From Hemibagrus wyckioides (lineage: Eukaryota; Chordata; Actinopteri; Siluriformes; Bagridae): DNA of 64,000 nucleotides. Shown here piece by piece: positions 10,202 to 22,888 of the stretch (position 1 is its first letter; each line of letters starts with the position of its first letter). Under the pieces are notes generated by a model. That model did not search any database. It was not told the origin of the DNA and was given only the letters and a program-made list of their open reading frames with translations. Location: positions 17,273,392 through 17,337,391 of the forward strand of contig NC_080734.1 of NCBI RefSeq assembly GCF_019097595.1. The letters run 5' to 3'. The translations under genes and the position numbers were made by a program.

Positions 10202-12930
10202 TATACTGTGTGTACCAGCAGGAATTGTGTGTGTGTGTGTGTGTTTTCAGAGATAAACTGAACAGTTCACCTTCTGTACTTTTAAATCAGAGCACAGCAT
10301 TATATTTTTTCCCCCTGAACAGCTGAGGCATCTCACACCTACTACACACATCTGGAAGGGAAAATACGTTAATATGCTGTTTATTGACTCCAGCTGTGGA
10401 TTTAAAACTATCACCTCCTCCAAACTCACTACCAAATAGGAGGCCCTGGGACTTTGGTCCATCACTGTGTCAGCAGATCTCCAACTTCCTGTCAGACAGA
10501 CCACAAGGCAGTACGAGTGGGCAGATGTCTCACTCTCAAGGCTTGGAGCCGCCCCAGTGTGGTGTCCTGAGTCCCTACTGTACACTTATAACTGTGTGGA
10601 AACGTTCAAGTTAAAGTTCATCACCTTAATAGAAGCCTAATAAACTTTACACTGCCTTAAGAAACTTTTACATCTACAGTGATGATCCTGTGCTGTTCAA
10701 TCTCCCATTCAAGCTCCCTGACCTGCGGTCTGTCTAAGCAGCGATGCCGGGAAGATACTGATGGACCTCAGACATGTGAACTCTTCTCTGTAACACACAG
10801 AGAGATTGTTCTTCCAGCAGGCCATCATGCCCTCAAACAGGACACCTAGAACTATTTTTACATCCACTTATAAATACATACCTTGGATTGCTCTGAAAAC
10901 ACACACACACAATTCCTGCCAAAACACAGCATATCCTGTATTTATAAATACTTGTTATACTGCAGACTTTTTGACTTCCTCATCTCCATGCACAGATGCT
11001 TTATATGTAAACAGTTCATTAATTTTCTGCTGTCTTTTATAGTGAAGCTAATTCTGTTTTCATGCAAATTCTGAGGCATATCAAATGCCAGTATGGTTTT
11101 ATGACCAGAAAAAATTCAATTTTGACTTTAGCTCAGATAAATTAGATTAGCTAAAATCTACAATACTAACAGAGTAAAGAAACGACAAGCTTTTGTGTAG
11201 CCATCCAAGTTTCTCCCCCTCTTCGGCCGTTTTGCTAGCAACACGATAGCCTAACAGTGCTCAGTGATGTATATTTACCAGTGTAAATTTACTCACACAC
11301 ACATTCATACACACCGAAATACCTAAGCTCCACCGCAAGCCCAAGTATTTCCCTTGAAATTGTCACTGTTACAAATTTCAAGGCCTCGGACTTGTGCACA
11401 GTGGATGTTCAGGCTGCTTTATCTCTAACCCCAGGGGTGTCGGATCATCACGGGCACTGATTTGAACTGCATTAGCGCTCTCCGTGAAAGGTTTCTGCTG
11501 GCGTCGGGTAAAATGGTGACACAGAGAGCGTTTGTTCTCTTGTACCGGAATAAAAATCAAAACAGATAGGTGACGGAAACCAGCTTTCGATTCGTACGAA
11601 TGAACAAAGAAGATACAACGGCAACTGGCTGGTGCCTGGTCAGCACAGACCCTCTCTTTAAACATGAATCCCAACAACTCTAAAAATAGACTGGAGTGGG
11701 TGTCTGCCACGATGGCCTGCCTATCTTCTGCCCACATCGAATACAAACTCAAATACAGAAACTTCCAGAATCTTAACAAAGAACAAGAGCAGCAACAAGA
11801 GGAAGAGAGATGATGAACAACAACAAAGTAAAACAATAACAACAAGAGGAAGTAAGAAATAAAGAAGATGGAAAAGCTGATGATGAATAGGAAAAAAATG
11901 AAGGCCAAAAAAAAAAAATCCTCCTCCATTTGAGAAACGCTGATGTTTTCCTGATTTCGTTTGCTCTCCTGATCTGAGTGTGTTACTCTATGAGCACTAA
12001 CAGGTTTCTGAGTGACTCAAAAACAACATGGCAGAGCACCTGTGACTAAAAATCCCTCAGTGTTCAAGCTGAATGAATAATCACTCTCAGTCCCAGGATT
12101 CTTCTGGTTGCCAACAAATATTTGAAACCGTCTTCATACTTTGCTAGTTAGCTTTCTCACATAACGGGGAAGAAAGAAGCGGCATGTTGGGGTCTGTCTC
12201 CAACAGCCTTGTAGAAACGAGAGCTTAATCATGGTTTTAACAACACAAATAGATGAAGACGAGCTTGAATAATGATTCAAAACACGAAGCCGGAGTGAAT
12301 TTATATGGATTCATTTTGTGGCTGTTAGCAGCAGTGGATATAATCAGTCGCTAGACTATTCTTAGCAGTGACAGTGAAGTGTTTAAAAATCCCAGAAACA
12401 CCTGACGTACCAGAGCTCTTCACATTACCGTGTCACTGTGCTGAGAATGTAGTCAGGTGATGCACAGGGATATTTATTCATGGCTTAGGTCTTGGAACGT
12501 ACGCTAACGCTAACGTCGCTGCGTGATGTTATATTCTTAGATTATCCAGTACATCAGATACATCAGAGTATGCTAGTTATCACTCAATCATAAGGCAGAA
12601 GAGTGTCATTTAAGTTAAATGAATTCACAAGAATGCAAAACAACAACAAATGCAGTAAACACTAGGGATGAACACCTCAGGCTTCCACACCACACCAATA
12701 TTTGAGCGACTAGTTAGGTATATCATTGATTTGATGTAGAAAAGCCTCAGACCTCACCAACACACATGCATTAGCGCATATAAGGCACTATTGCTCTTGC
12801 ACGATTGATTAAACGTGTCCCAAAATGCTATACACACAGTTTCTGTGCTGATCTGAAACGATCCTCTGGTTGCTCCACAAATTTTCTGTAGCACTTATCT
12901 CCTACACACAGAATCGTGGCGAACCTGGAG
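10202..12930. other. Unassigned sequence
   Basis: No convincing exon on either strand. The 183-codon minus frame at 11378-11929 begins in an A-rich tract read as Phe/Leu and has no recognisable domain. A TG run lies near 10226-10243. Simple repeats are otherwise few. Confidence 0.4.
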
Positions 12931-13583
12931 CCTCATGCCTAGTTCACACTGCACGATCTTAACCCAGATTTTCATGGCCGTGAAATATTTGGTATGCTAA
13001 ATACCTGGACGTGTCGGGCGACTCAAAGTTGTGAAAGGACTGAAAAACACATCGGCGATGACCTACAGCCAATGAGAGAGCGAGGTACAGATAGAGGGCA
13101 GAGGGACATTTAAGGAGGAGTTATAGACCACAATATCAGCAAGCATGGCTTCGGCTGGAGCACAAAATTATAGTTTAATAGAGTTGATAGGTTTCAGAAA
13201 AAAATAGTTATATCAGAATAAATAAGCTTTACCATAGCATCAAACAGAAATAAAGTAGAAACATTTTGCTTGACCAGCTTGATTACAAAATTTTTCACTT
13301 GCAGAATGCACAATCCTCAGAACCCTGAGCTCACGTGTGATCTTGCGTTATTTCCTTATCACTTCTCGCGTACGTTCCGTTGTGAAACGCAGTTTGCAGG
13401 GCAGACAGAGTAGTCGGCGATCCTTCCTATTGTGAAGTCATGCAGTGTGAAAGCTCCTGTCGCTGATCCATCATGCAGTGTGAACACAACAGAGACTGAA
13501 TGCTCCTACACATAGTCATGCAGTGTGAAAGCAACGGTAATCCGACCACTCTGAAAATCGTGCCATGTGAACTCGGCATCAGG
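12931..13583. mobile_element. Non-autonomous DNA transposon with ~27-bp imperfect terminal inverted repeats
   Basis: The left end 'agttcacactgcacgat' is answered at the right end by the inverted 'atcgtgccatgtgaact'. The shared 'cagtgtgaa' motif also repeats inside (13435-13540). The element is about 650 bp with no transposase frame. hAT-like affiliation is a guess from the subterminal repeats. Confidence 0.5.
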
Positions 13584-13615
13584 GATCTCAGGGAAATCGG
13601 GGCACAAGACACACA

Positions 13616-13806
13616 CACTTACACACCAAGGTCAATTTAGAGACCTCTAAACCTCTAAAAGTGAACATCTCTGGACTGAGTGGGGGGACGGTACCCCTAG
13701 AACCCAGAGGAAACCCCTGAAGCACATGCAAACTACTCACACACACAGGGGAGACACACAAAACAAACTACTAACCCCAGAGGCAAAAATGCTAACTACC
13801 AAGCCA
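13616..13806 (-). mobile_element. Degenerate copy of a Mermaid-type interspersed repeat
   Basis: Shares the blocks 'caatttagagac', 'cccagaggaaacccctgaag', 'catgcaaact' and 'aaaaatgctaactaccaagcc' with the repeat that flanks the 19800-21018 minisatellite and, inverted, with the copies at 38472 and 58021. Family name is uncertain; the relationship among the copies is visible in the sequence. Confidence 0.5.
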
Positions 13807-15322
13807 TGTACAAATATAAAAGATTACAACCATCCATTGCAGGCTCTGGGTAAACCGTATTGGCTGGATGTTTCACTGAGTCAAAGGAAATTATTTGCAT
13901 GATTAATTACACACACTTTAGCTGTCTACAATCGCAGATATCTGCTTGCTGGTGTGTACGCAGGTTTATATTCTCCTCAAACAATCTGTCTTTCACTTAC
14001 AGGCATTCTCTGGCCCTTTCCACTGACCAATAACTCCACAGCCATGGAGTGACCATTTCAATAATCATCAGTTTTTTAAATTGATGCACCGATTCATCTC
14101 GTCTCATCGCCTAGGAAACGCTATGAATTTAGCTTCATGTGCCGAATCCATGCTACACGCCTCTGGTCTGATCTGTCCAAGTGCCGTTTCGGTCAATACA
14201 TCGCAATGTTCATTCAATACCATGGCAGCAAACTGCAGAAACGAAAACGAAACGTATGAGTCACTGGAGTCTACGAGTCGAGTCAGCGTCGTGAACTCTG
14301 ACCAGGTTTCCTCACATTACCTTCGAAATATTTCAGTAGGTTTTGAAGCATCTCTGCACCACAGAGAGAGAAATTCCCAGAGCACTTGGCAGCTGCATTT
14401 CCATAAGGACCGACAAGAGGCGGATGATTTCTCTCACAGACACTCAGCTACTTGGTTGAAGTCCACGTCTTGCTTGGACACAAGGACCAGCAAGTACAGC
14501 TTTTATCCTGAGACCGAGGGCCACAGAGATGAAGAGTCTGACAGCAGAGAGGTGGCCTGAGGCATGTCTTTATATGTTTGCTGTTAGCCACAAGCTAACA
14601 TTTTTTCCCCCTCAGCTTCAGCTCAGAGTATTACTCAAAGAACTGATTGAGCTTTAGATATCTGGTGCTGTTTTCTTCTGATGTTCTACTTCAAATAACG
14701 TAGGATTAAGTGGAAAAGATGGTAATGGCTGTATAACCACAGCATGTGCACCATGGAAATGATTTATTTATTTACTAGATTTATTCATTTTATATCTGTA
14801 CCCTAAACATTTTTGCAATAAGCTCTTACAAAACACTGGACTTTGTCTGAGAAGCTGGCTGAGAAGTTAATCAGGAAGATCCTTGCATCTATTTACACTT
14901 CCAGCACCAAAAGAAAAGTTTCAGATAAGTCATTCTTTATAAGTGAATCATCTCGATGGTCCATCCACTATAACGTGAAAAGGATGGAGCTGCACGTCTC
15001 GCACGTCCTCCATACCTGCACTTTGCTGGTCACGGGGAATTGAAGAGTTTATTAAAACAGTTTAATCAGTCCATCATCTGGAGTCTGGTGTTTTCTGTTA
15101 ACTCGGTGGATGCACAGTTTAGTTATTTCTACAGAATCCGTGTTTAGGCACTTTGATATACACTTGAAGCTTAACGTTCTCTCCCTGCTGTCCAAAGCTT
15201 GGGACTTTCCGAAGTTTGTTTCTCCGAAGCGTAGGCCTTTAATTTGTTGTCTCTATGGCTTTAAGTAGCGTGCTGACAGATGCCTCATAAAACACAACGA
15301 GACAGTGGAGCTCAACTACAAT

Positions 15323-15327
<5 letters not shown>
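13807..15327. other. Unassigned sequence with one long spurious frame
   Basis: Contains a 159-codon plus-strand frame (14081-14560) with no recognisable domain, poor initiation context and no matching splice sites. I do not regard it as a gene. No other exon or repeat family seen. Confidence 0.35.
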
Positions 15328-15357
<30 letters not shown>

Positions 15358-15470
15358 TGGATAGAGACAGAGCAAGAGAGAGAGAGAGACACACAGTGAG
15401 AGATGTGGAAAGAGAAACAGAGAGACAGAGCGAGAGAGAAAGAGAGAGAGAGGGATATAGACAGAGCAAG

Positions 15471-15503
<33 letters not shown>

Positions 15504-15584
15504 GAGGGAGAGACAGAGGGAGAGACAGAGGGAGAGACAGAGGGAGAGACAGAGACACAGAGACCGAGACAGAAAGACAGCAAC

Positions 15585-15623
<39 letters not shown>

Positions 15624-15715
15624 GAGAGACAGAGAGAACACAGTGAGAGATATGGAAAGAGAAACAAAGACAGAGCGAGAGACAGAGAGACACGGATAGA
15701 GACAGTAGGTTAATT
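15328..15715. repeat. GAGACA complex microsatellite
   Basis: About 390 bases of GA, GACA and GAGACAGAGG units. Within it, 15480-15560 is a cleaner run of the 14-mer GAGACAGAGGGAGA and close variants. Both strands give long low-complexity frames (Arg/Glu, or Ser/Leu) that are not genes. Confidence 0.9.
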
Positions 15716-16674
15716 TTTTTTTGCTCTCTCTGTGTTGTTTTTGTAGCACCAGGCTCCTGGATGAACGTCATTTCAGTTCACGGTGTACTGCATCAGCTGT
15801 ATATATGGTGAAAATGACAATAAAAACCTCTTGACTTGAGATCAGGCTTCAGCAGTGGGATTTGGAACGAGCCGCAGTCAACAGTTACAGACTCAACATG
15901 AGGCATTTTGTGTTTATATATAGCTCTGTAACAAACGAGCTATTTTTTGGTTGGAGGGAAAAAAGGAAAACTGCTAGTGACAGCTGTATCATTAGCCTTC
16001 TGAACCGACATGTGTCTGCCAGGAAACTGGACAAATAACTAGTCTGGACAGACAATCTGACTGACCCAGACGTCCAGGTTACTGTGCCATTCGTCACTGG
16101 AGTCAGAAATATAACTGGGTTCAACTCTGGATTTCCTCAAATCTGACCGGTTCCTACTCGGGAACACTCGGGGTCGTATTAAGAAGATCCGACGTCCCAC
16201 TTAGAAAGGAAGCCAAATGCCAGACTACAGACTGAAGCGAGTGGAATAGATCAAAACAAGAAGACGGGCAGAACAAGAACAGTGGAAGGTTACAGTCTCC
16301 ATATGGCCAAAAGCAGAAGGGAGGAGTCATACTCCAAGGAGAATGGTATGACTTACCCCCAGGCTAGTTCAGAGAGAGAGAGAGACAGAGAGACAGAGAC
16401 CCCACTTTATCAGACAAAGGTCTTCCTGCAAGCTCCAGGAAGCATGGAGACAACCAAACTTTTGAGATCCCCAAGCAAAGACGTCACAGTAAAAATTCTC
16501 TTTCCTTTTCCCTTCCCTTCTTTCTTTCTTTCCTTCCTTTTAATTTATTAATCCTGGAGCATGGAAAGCTCTCTTAAAAATACACATTTGTCCAAGACTA
16601 TTGTGGATATCAGCAGAGTCCTCTTGCTCTCTGACTTCCTTATTTAAAAAGAAATATATCGACATTGACAGAAT
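15716..16674. other. Unassigned sequence
   Basis: The stretch near 15815-15840 ('gacaataaaaacctcttgac') resembles the 3' tail of the SINE family seen at 43222-43455. Nothing else is recognised. Confidence 0.4.
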
Positions 16675-16994
16675 GGCCGCCGATGACCCTGTCTCCGGTT
16701 CACCACTGTTTCTTCCTTGGACCACTTTTGATAGATACTGACCACTACAGACCGGGAACACCCCACAAGAGCTGCAGTTTTGGAGATGCTCTGATCCAGT
16801 GGTCTAGCCAGCACAATTTCGTCAAACTCGCTCAAATCCTTACTCTTGTCCATTGTTCCTGCTTCTAACACGTCAACTTTGAGGACAAAATGTTCACTTA
16901 CTTCCTAATATATCCCACCCACTAACAGGTGCCATGATGAGGAGATCAGCAGCCTTTTTCACTTCACTGCTTATAATGTTATGGCTCATCAATG
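16675..16994 (-). mobile_element. Truncated Tc1-like element (CATAACATTATGACC-end family)
   Basis: The right end carries the terminal inverted repeat (as 'aatgttatggctcatcaatg', next to TA). The minus strand encodes the N-terminal helix-turn-helix of a Tc1-type transposase: motifs [29 protein letters not shown] and VVNRRQGH, at 16644-16850. The copy is cut off before the catalytic domain. Related copies: 46570-46918, 52584-53132 and 59767-60154. Confidence 0.75.
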
Positions 16995-17011
16995 TATATT
17001 ATATTAGGCAT

Positions 17012-17165
17012 CTCGGAACACACAACAGGTTAAATCCAGGAGGTGGATGGACTACAAGAGCAGAGGATCACATCATGTTTCACTCCAATCAACTAAGCAG
17101 AGGAGTGTGAGGCTACAGTGAGCACAGTCTCACCCAAACTGGACCATTTCAAGGACAAGCAAAAT
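17012..17165 (+). mobile_element. Fragment of the TACACTCAC-end Tc1-like family
   Basis: Matches the 'ggatggactacaagagcagaggatcacatca…gaggctacagtgagcacagtctcacccaaactgga' block also present at 30420-30520 and 50975-51065. No termini are visible. Confidence 0.5.
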
Positions 17166-18282
17166 ACCACCACCTCCTCCTACAGTTATTTCTGAGAATG
17201 TGGTCACTTTTTTTCCCACTTTTTTACTTAAACCTTTTTACCTGTGCTCTGGCATTCGGGTGCTGCCAGTGACATACCAGACTTTTTCAATCAGTACAAA
17301 TGAATGATTTTCTGGCTGAGAGTCTGATATAAAGTGAGTCAGGAGTCTGTTGGCTTTCAGTGTGAGGTGTTTTTCCCTCTGTTGGAAAACCTTAGACAGA
17401 ATTTTAGTGGGTTAAGAAAACACCTTCAGATTTTAGGTGCTTATGACCAAACACTTGGCGCATCTTGGAGCAGAAATGGGTTTTATATCATTTACTCTGA
17501 GGATAGAAACATTTATGTGGGGGAAAAAAAAAAAAAACAAAACTTTTCTACGTGAACATATTGACCCTAGTAGGCTATGGAGAAACAAAAATAACATGGA
17601 CACAACAAAAACTGTTCTATGTTGATATTGGAGTCGAGGTACGAGTTGTTGTTTCATCATAATACATTGCATCATGGGATATTCAGAACGCATGGGTGCG
17701 AGCTGTTCCCATTTAGAGTATTCTGCTGTGCATCAAAGTCAACTATTCTTAGGTCCAACTGTTTCTCCTGAGCTAATGAGCGCTAACAAATCACAGCAGG
17801 GGAACTGAAAAGAAAGAAAAGAAAAAAAAAAAAAAAGACGACAGAGGGCAAGTTGCACTGTTTAAGCAAGTCTTCAGATGTACATGCCAAACACACACCC
17901 GCCTCCAAGCAGCTGCACGGTGTGTGAGCGCATGCTGAGAACCAAAATGCACGTTCTCAAATTCTCGGACCTCGCTGGAGCAGTCACACAAACGTGCTCC
18001 TTAAACAACCGTCTGGAAAAAAAAACAGCAGCTAAGTAAAGGAATTCATCTTTGCATGCGACGTTGTCAGGGTCAGCACGCAGTTTGCTGTTTGTTCTCT
18101 CTCTTTATTATTTCTCTGCCACTGTCCTATTTAAAGCTAGCCTGGCATTGCTATATCAAGGTGTGGGTGTTCTCTGTGGAGAGGATCGTCAGATTACCCA
18201 GAAACCCCTCAACCGCAAGAGCTACTCACACACTTCATTCAGACACTTTCATCAGCTGATAGGCTCTTCACAAAGTTCACAC
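17166..18282. other. Unassigned sequence
   Basis: Two poly-A tracts (about 17523-17538 and 17820-17837). No convincing exons. Confidence 0.4.
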
Positions 18283-18795
18283 ACACGCGCGCGTGCACAC
18301 ACACACACAGAGAGAGAGTGTGAGAAACACACAGTCAGATATACACAGAGAGACACACACACAGATACACACACACACAAGGACACACGCTTACAGAGAG
18401 ACACACACACAGATGCACACAGACAGGGACACACGCTTACAGAGAGACACACACACTCACAGAGAGAGACACACACACTCACAGAGAGAGACACACACAC
18501 TCACAGAGAGACACACACACTCACAGAGAGACACACACACTCACAGAGAGACACACACACTCACAGAGAGAGAGAGTGTGAGAAACACACAGTCAGATAT
18601 ACACACAAGGACACACGCTCACAGAGAGACACTCACAGAGATGCACACAGACAGGGACACACACTCACAGAGAGAGACACGCACACTCACAGAGAGAGAC
18701 ACACACACTCACAGAGAGAGACACACACACTCACAGAGAGAGACACACACACTCACAGAGAGAGACACACACACTCACAGAGAGAGACACACACA
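18283..18795. repeat. CACACACTCACAGAGAGAGA complex satellite
   Basis: About 510 bases of CA and GA runs organised as repeats of ACACACACTCACAGAGAGAG. A second-order unit, 'agagagtgtgagaaacacacagtcagatata', appears twice (about 18312 and 18569). The 249- and 185-codon frames read through it are Thr/His/Arg/Glu periodic artefacts. Confidence 0.9.
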
Positions 18796-19480
18796 ACATA
18801 ATGGAGACTCTTGGACAGAACTCTCAGTGTACAAACATGACCAGCTCTGAACATTTCTTGGATTTTCCCTCTGCTGTCCATCAGCACATCCATCCCCAGC
18901 TCGGGACTAGCGCCACCGGTCAGCATGCCATTTCATTAAATGGGTTTAAACCTACCCTGAGCAGAGAGCAGTGCCTATTCCTCAGGCACACTGGTCAACC
19001 CATCACACCATTTCTTCACAGTGTAAAAAAAAAAAAAAAGTCTATTCGCGCCTGCGGCCATGTCCAAATTAGGCCATTAAGAAGGACACTGCTGCATTAG
19101 TAGTGAAAATGTCATCACTTAAACACATAGGCATGTGTGCTCCTCTTGGCTGGTATGCGTCCCTCCTCGTCCCACTCGTCACCTATCACTTGCCATCTGA
19201 TGAAGAGGAAAAAGGCTGGCAGCAACGCAGAACTGACCGAGTGCCAGAGTGTCTGCGCCTCGAACCAGCAGGAAATATACACATCAGGACACGGCACAGG
19301 AACGCTGCTTATCGAGCTACAAAACACATGGACGTCTCCGTCGTACATCTTTTGTTAGCGACAAGATAAATAAGAGCCGGCTGAACGTTTCCCTCAAAAC
19401 AGTAAACAAGTGCAGAGTCAGCGTTACAGATTATTTCTGCTCTAAAGTAAACACTAAACTCATTTAAAGGTGAGCAGTGG
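18796..19480. other. Unassigned sequence
   Basis: No recognised exon or repeat. Overlapping frames at 19103-19467 on both strands show no domain. Confidence 0.35.
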
Positions 19481-19640
19481 GATGGATGTTTGGAATATTA
19501 ACTCAGGAAGCTGTCCTCAACTTCAGCAAATGACGTCAGATCAACATGGCGGCTCTCAGCAATAGTGTCCACTGTCACCATGTTGATCTGACATAACTTG
19601 CTGAACACAGCTTCCTGAGTTGATATTCTAAACATCCATC
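19481..19640. mobile_element. 160-bp palindromic MITE-like element
   Basis: The outer arms are inverted copies (GATGGATGTTTGGAATATTA at 19481 and its near-complement ending at 19640). The inner arms 'tcagatcaacatgg' and 'ccatgttgatctga' also pair, leaving a loop of about 35 bases. No coding capacity. Confidence 0.6.
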
Positions 19641-19673
19641 ATTTGTTTGCAGCAATAATAAGTACACAGGGTA

Positions 19674-19799
19674 ATGGGGTTCTCTGAGGTGTGTCCCTTG
19701 GGGGACAAGGCAGGGGACAGCCAGGACAGGGTGTCAGTCCATCACAGGACACAATTACACACACTATGGACAATACAGAGATACTTAGGAGCCTACAGT
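19674..19799 (-). mobile_element. Left half of the interspersed repeat that hosts the 59-bp minisatellite
   Basis: The blocks 'caggacagggtgtcagtcca', 'tcacaggacacaattacaca' and 'cactatggacaatacagaga' correspond, inverted, to the body of the repeat copies at 38472-38806 and 58021-58288. The repeat is interrupted at its 'tctttggactgg' block, where the tandem array begins, and resumes at 21019. Confidence 0.6.
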
Positions 19800-21018
19800 C
19801 TTTGGACTGGAAGAGGAAGGACACTGGACTGTAACTATGATGCCTATGAAAAAACACTCTTTGGACTGGAGGAAGAAGGACACTGGACTGTAACTATGAT
19901 GCCTATGAGGATACAGTCTTTGGACTGGAAGAGGAAGGACACTGGACTGTAACTAAGATGCCTATGAAAAAACACTCTTTGGACTGGAGGAAGAAGGACA
20001 CTGGACTGTAACTATGATGCCTATGAAAAAACACTCTTTGGACTGGAGGAACAAGGACACTGGACTGTAACTGTGATGCCTATGAAAAAACACTCTTTGG
20101 ACTGGAGGAAGAAGGACACTGGACTGTAACTATGATGCCTATGAGGAAACACTCTTTGGACTGGAGGAAGAAGGACACTGGACTGTAACTATGATGCCTA
20201 TGAAAAAACACTCTTTGGACTGGAGGAACAAGGACACTGGACTGTAACTGTGATGCCTATGAAAAAACACTCTTTGGACTGGAGGAAGAAGGACACTGGA
20301 CTGTAACTATGATGCCTATGAGGAAACAATCTTTGGACTGGAAGAGGAAGGACACTGGACTGTAACTAAGATGCCTATGAAAAAACACTCTTTGGACTGG
20401 AGGAAGAAGGACACTGGACTGTAACTATGATGCCTATGAGGATACAGTCTTTGGACTGGAAGAGGAAGGACACTGGACTGTAACTAAGATGCCTATGAAA
20501 AAACACTCTTTGGACTGGAGGAAGAAGGACACTGGACTGTAACTATGATGCCTATGAAAAAACACTCTTTGGACTGGAGGAACAAGGACACTGGACTGTA
20601 ACTAAGATGCCTATGAAAAAACACTCTTTGGACTGGAGGAAGAAGGACACTGGACTGTAACTGTGATGCCTATGAAAAAACACTCTTTGGACTGGAGGAA
20701 CAAGGACACTGGACTGTAACTGTGATGCCTATGAGGATACAGTCTTTGGACTGGAAGAGGAAGGACACTGGACTGTAACTATGATGCCTATGAGGATACA
20801 GTCTTTGGACTGGAAGAGGAAGGACACTGGACTGTAACTATGATGCCTATGAAAAAACACTCTTTGGACTGGAGGAACAAGGACACTGGACTGTAACTGT
20901 GATGCCTATGAGGAAACAATCTTTGGACTGGAAGAGGAAGGACACTGGACTGTAACTATGATGCCTATGAGGATACAGTCTTTGGACTGGAGGAGGAAGG
21001 ACACTGGACTGTAACTAG
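19800..21018. repeat. 59-bp minisatellite, 21 units
   Basis: The CTTTGGACTGG start recurs at exactly 59-base spacing from 19800 to 20980, giving 21 units. Three variants are distinguishable by the bases after CTTTGGACTGG: A (AAGAGGAAGG), B (AGGAAGAAGG) and C (AGGAACAAGG). The order is A B A B C B B C B A B A B C B C A A C A, with a final hybrid unit. Every internal A unit follows an 'agga(t/a)aca(g/a)t' linker. B and C units follow 'aaaaaacact', except unit 7. There is no length variation among units, which suggests recent expansion. Confidence 0.95.
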
Positions 21019-21135
21019 AGGAAACCCTGAAAACACAGGGAGAACATGGAAACTCCATACACACAGGGCGGAGTCGGGACTTGAACTCCCATCCCTGGAG
21101 GTGTGAGGAAAAATGTGCTAATTAAGCACTGTACA
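21019..21135 (-). mobile_element. Right half of the minisatellite-hosting interspersed repeat
   Basis: Continues the repeat consensus after the array: 'aggaaaccctgaaaacacag', 'ggagaacatggaaactccat', 'acacacagggcggagtcggg', then a B-box-like 'gggacttgaactccc' and 'ggaggtgtgagg'. The order and orientation are what one intact repeat would give if the array were removed. Confidence 0.6.
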
Positions 21136-22888
21136 CAATGTGATGATGCATAGGGTTCTGGCAGCAAAAGGGGGACCGACCTGATCGGTGTATACGAAGT
21201 TACATTTTAGTGTCAGTGTTCTGTAAAAAAGACTCAAAGCCTTAGTAAACTCTAAGAGAGCCTAGAATAGAGAAAGTGCTGCGTCTACATTCTACACACA
21301 TGAAAAAGATGAAGTAGGTGCTAAATGAAACTTCTGAACATGTTTCGGATTAGGTGGAGTAAACTAAAAGAGCTTGTGGTCACTTCAGAACAGCGATAAA
21401 GCTTTATGAGAGACACACATCTCGAGTCAGTAATGTAAGATAAGCTGGGAATTGTTTGTTTTTTTGATTATGTATAAGTGTTCTGGGGGGTTTTTAACAG
21501 ATTGTGACTCAATGCGATTAAACCAGTGAAGAAAAGTGAAATTTGTGTTTCACTCACTACACAAAACAGCTTGACCAGTAACTGACCTTTACATTTACAT
21601 TCAGTCAACCTACTCATTTTCGTGCGCTTACATGTTATAATTATGTTTAAAATCATTAGATGCATAAAAGAAGTTTTTACAGGCCTACAGACCCCCCGAG
21701 AGACACGTCACACCGACGTCAGCCGGCTGCGTACGCACCTCAGGGGTCCATGGTAATTTTAAACAGCAGGTCATAGCTTTGTTTTGCTGTTGCGGTCAGA
21801 ACCCTTAAGGCGTTTGTAAACACATTCATTTTCAAAGCAACTCTGTTTTATTCCAATATACTGCTGATCACATGCTCTACACTTTCTTGTTAAGAATATA
21901 TAGCGAACTAACAGCCTTATTCCGTTATTAAACCAACAGGAGTTTTAAATCTGATCTAAAATCTTATCATTCAGATGCCTTTTTAAGAACGTAAGGGGTT
22001 TCAAGTTCACGTTTCCTCCCCCATATATAGGCTTGGCCCATTTGAACCCCATCTCGATGAGGCCCGGGAGACATCAGTAGAAATAGCTTTCTGTGAACTG
22101 ACCATGCATGTCATAATCATGTGTATGAGGTCAGCTGGTCAGAGATACAAACCAAAGCAAGCTGAATGGACCTGAAAAACACTTGAACCACAAAAGAGGA
22201 AGAGCATCCAGATTCACACAAGTCTAACTGTGAATATTTGAGTCACATCCGAGTGCAGAGCGTAGAGAGGAGAAAGTCATAAGGGTGACCCTTCACCTAA
22301 CACACATGCATGTGCGCGCACACACACACACACACACACTTGCACTAAACCATACAAGCATAAAATGACATTCTACCTAATGATACTGGCTCCTCGCCGT
22401 CAGTCTCCATGGGCTACACTACATCAACTCCCACAGCCAGAACTCTTTAACCGACCATCTGGACAGTGCCGTGTTCAGGAAAACGGGGAGGTAATAAAAA
22501 CCTGGTAACTTCTAGAAACCTCTATTACAGTAATATTTCTATCACTGCTACAATAAAAGGAGTCACCTGGTATTTGGATGAATTATATATTTCCATGATC
22601 TGCATCTACAACCAACTGGTGTGAGCTTTCCAGACATGTTTACTGGGAGCTTGAGATTTGTAAAATCATGTGATTTATTATAAAGCCTCACAGAAAGGGA
22701 GGACCGGGAACAGTCAAAATCAGTCAGAGTTCTCTCACACACAAACACACACACTCGCCAGAACATCCTGTGATTCATTAGAGAACTTGTTTGATGAGTA
22801 GGGATGGTCATTACTGGGAATGTGACGGCTTCTGTACAGCCACGCCAGCCGTCAAACAAACCCTGACAAACTTTATAGCTCTTGAAAA
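21136..22888. other. Unassigned sequence
   Basis: No coding exon recognised on either strand. A CA run lies near 22316-22340. The 98-codon minus frame at 22563-22859 lacks a domain or splice context. Confidence 0.4.

Noticed and set aside
11378..11929. 183-codon minus-strand frame with a hydrophobic N-terminus
   Set aside because: The hydrophobic start is an A-rich tract in antisense; the rest shows no domain and no splice or promoter context.
14081..14560. 159-codon plus-strand frame
   Set aside because: Mixed composition but no recognisable domain, no conserved-looking motif, and no flanking splice sites; kept only as a note.
15239..15771. Several overlapping 118-151-codon frames on both strands
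   Set aside because: Periodic translation of the GAGACA satellite; simultaneously open on both strands.
18052..18801. 249-codon plus-strand frame (and 185-codon companion)
   Set aside because: Its length comes from CA/GA tandem repeats read as Thr/His/Arg/Glu; no domain, start context or splice support.
19800..21018. CRISPR-like array of 21 regularly spaced repeats
   Set aside because: There are no unique spacers; the whole 59-bp unit repeats, so it is a vertebrate minisatellite.
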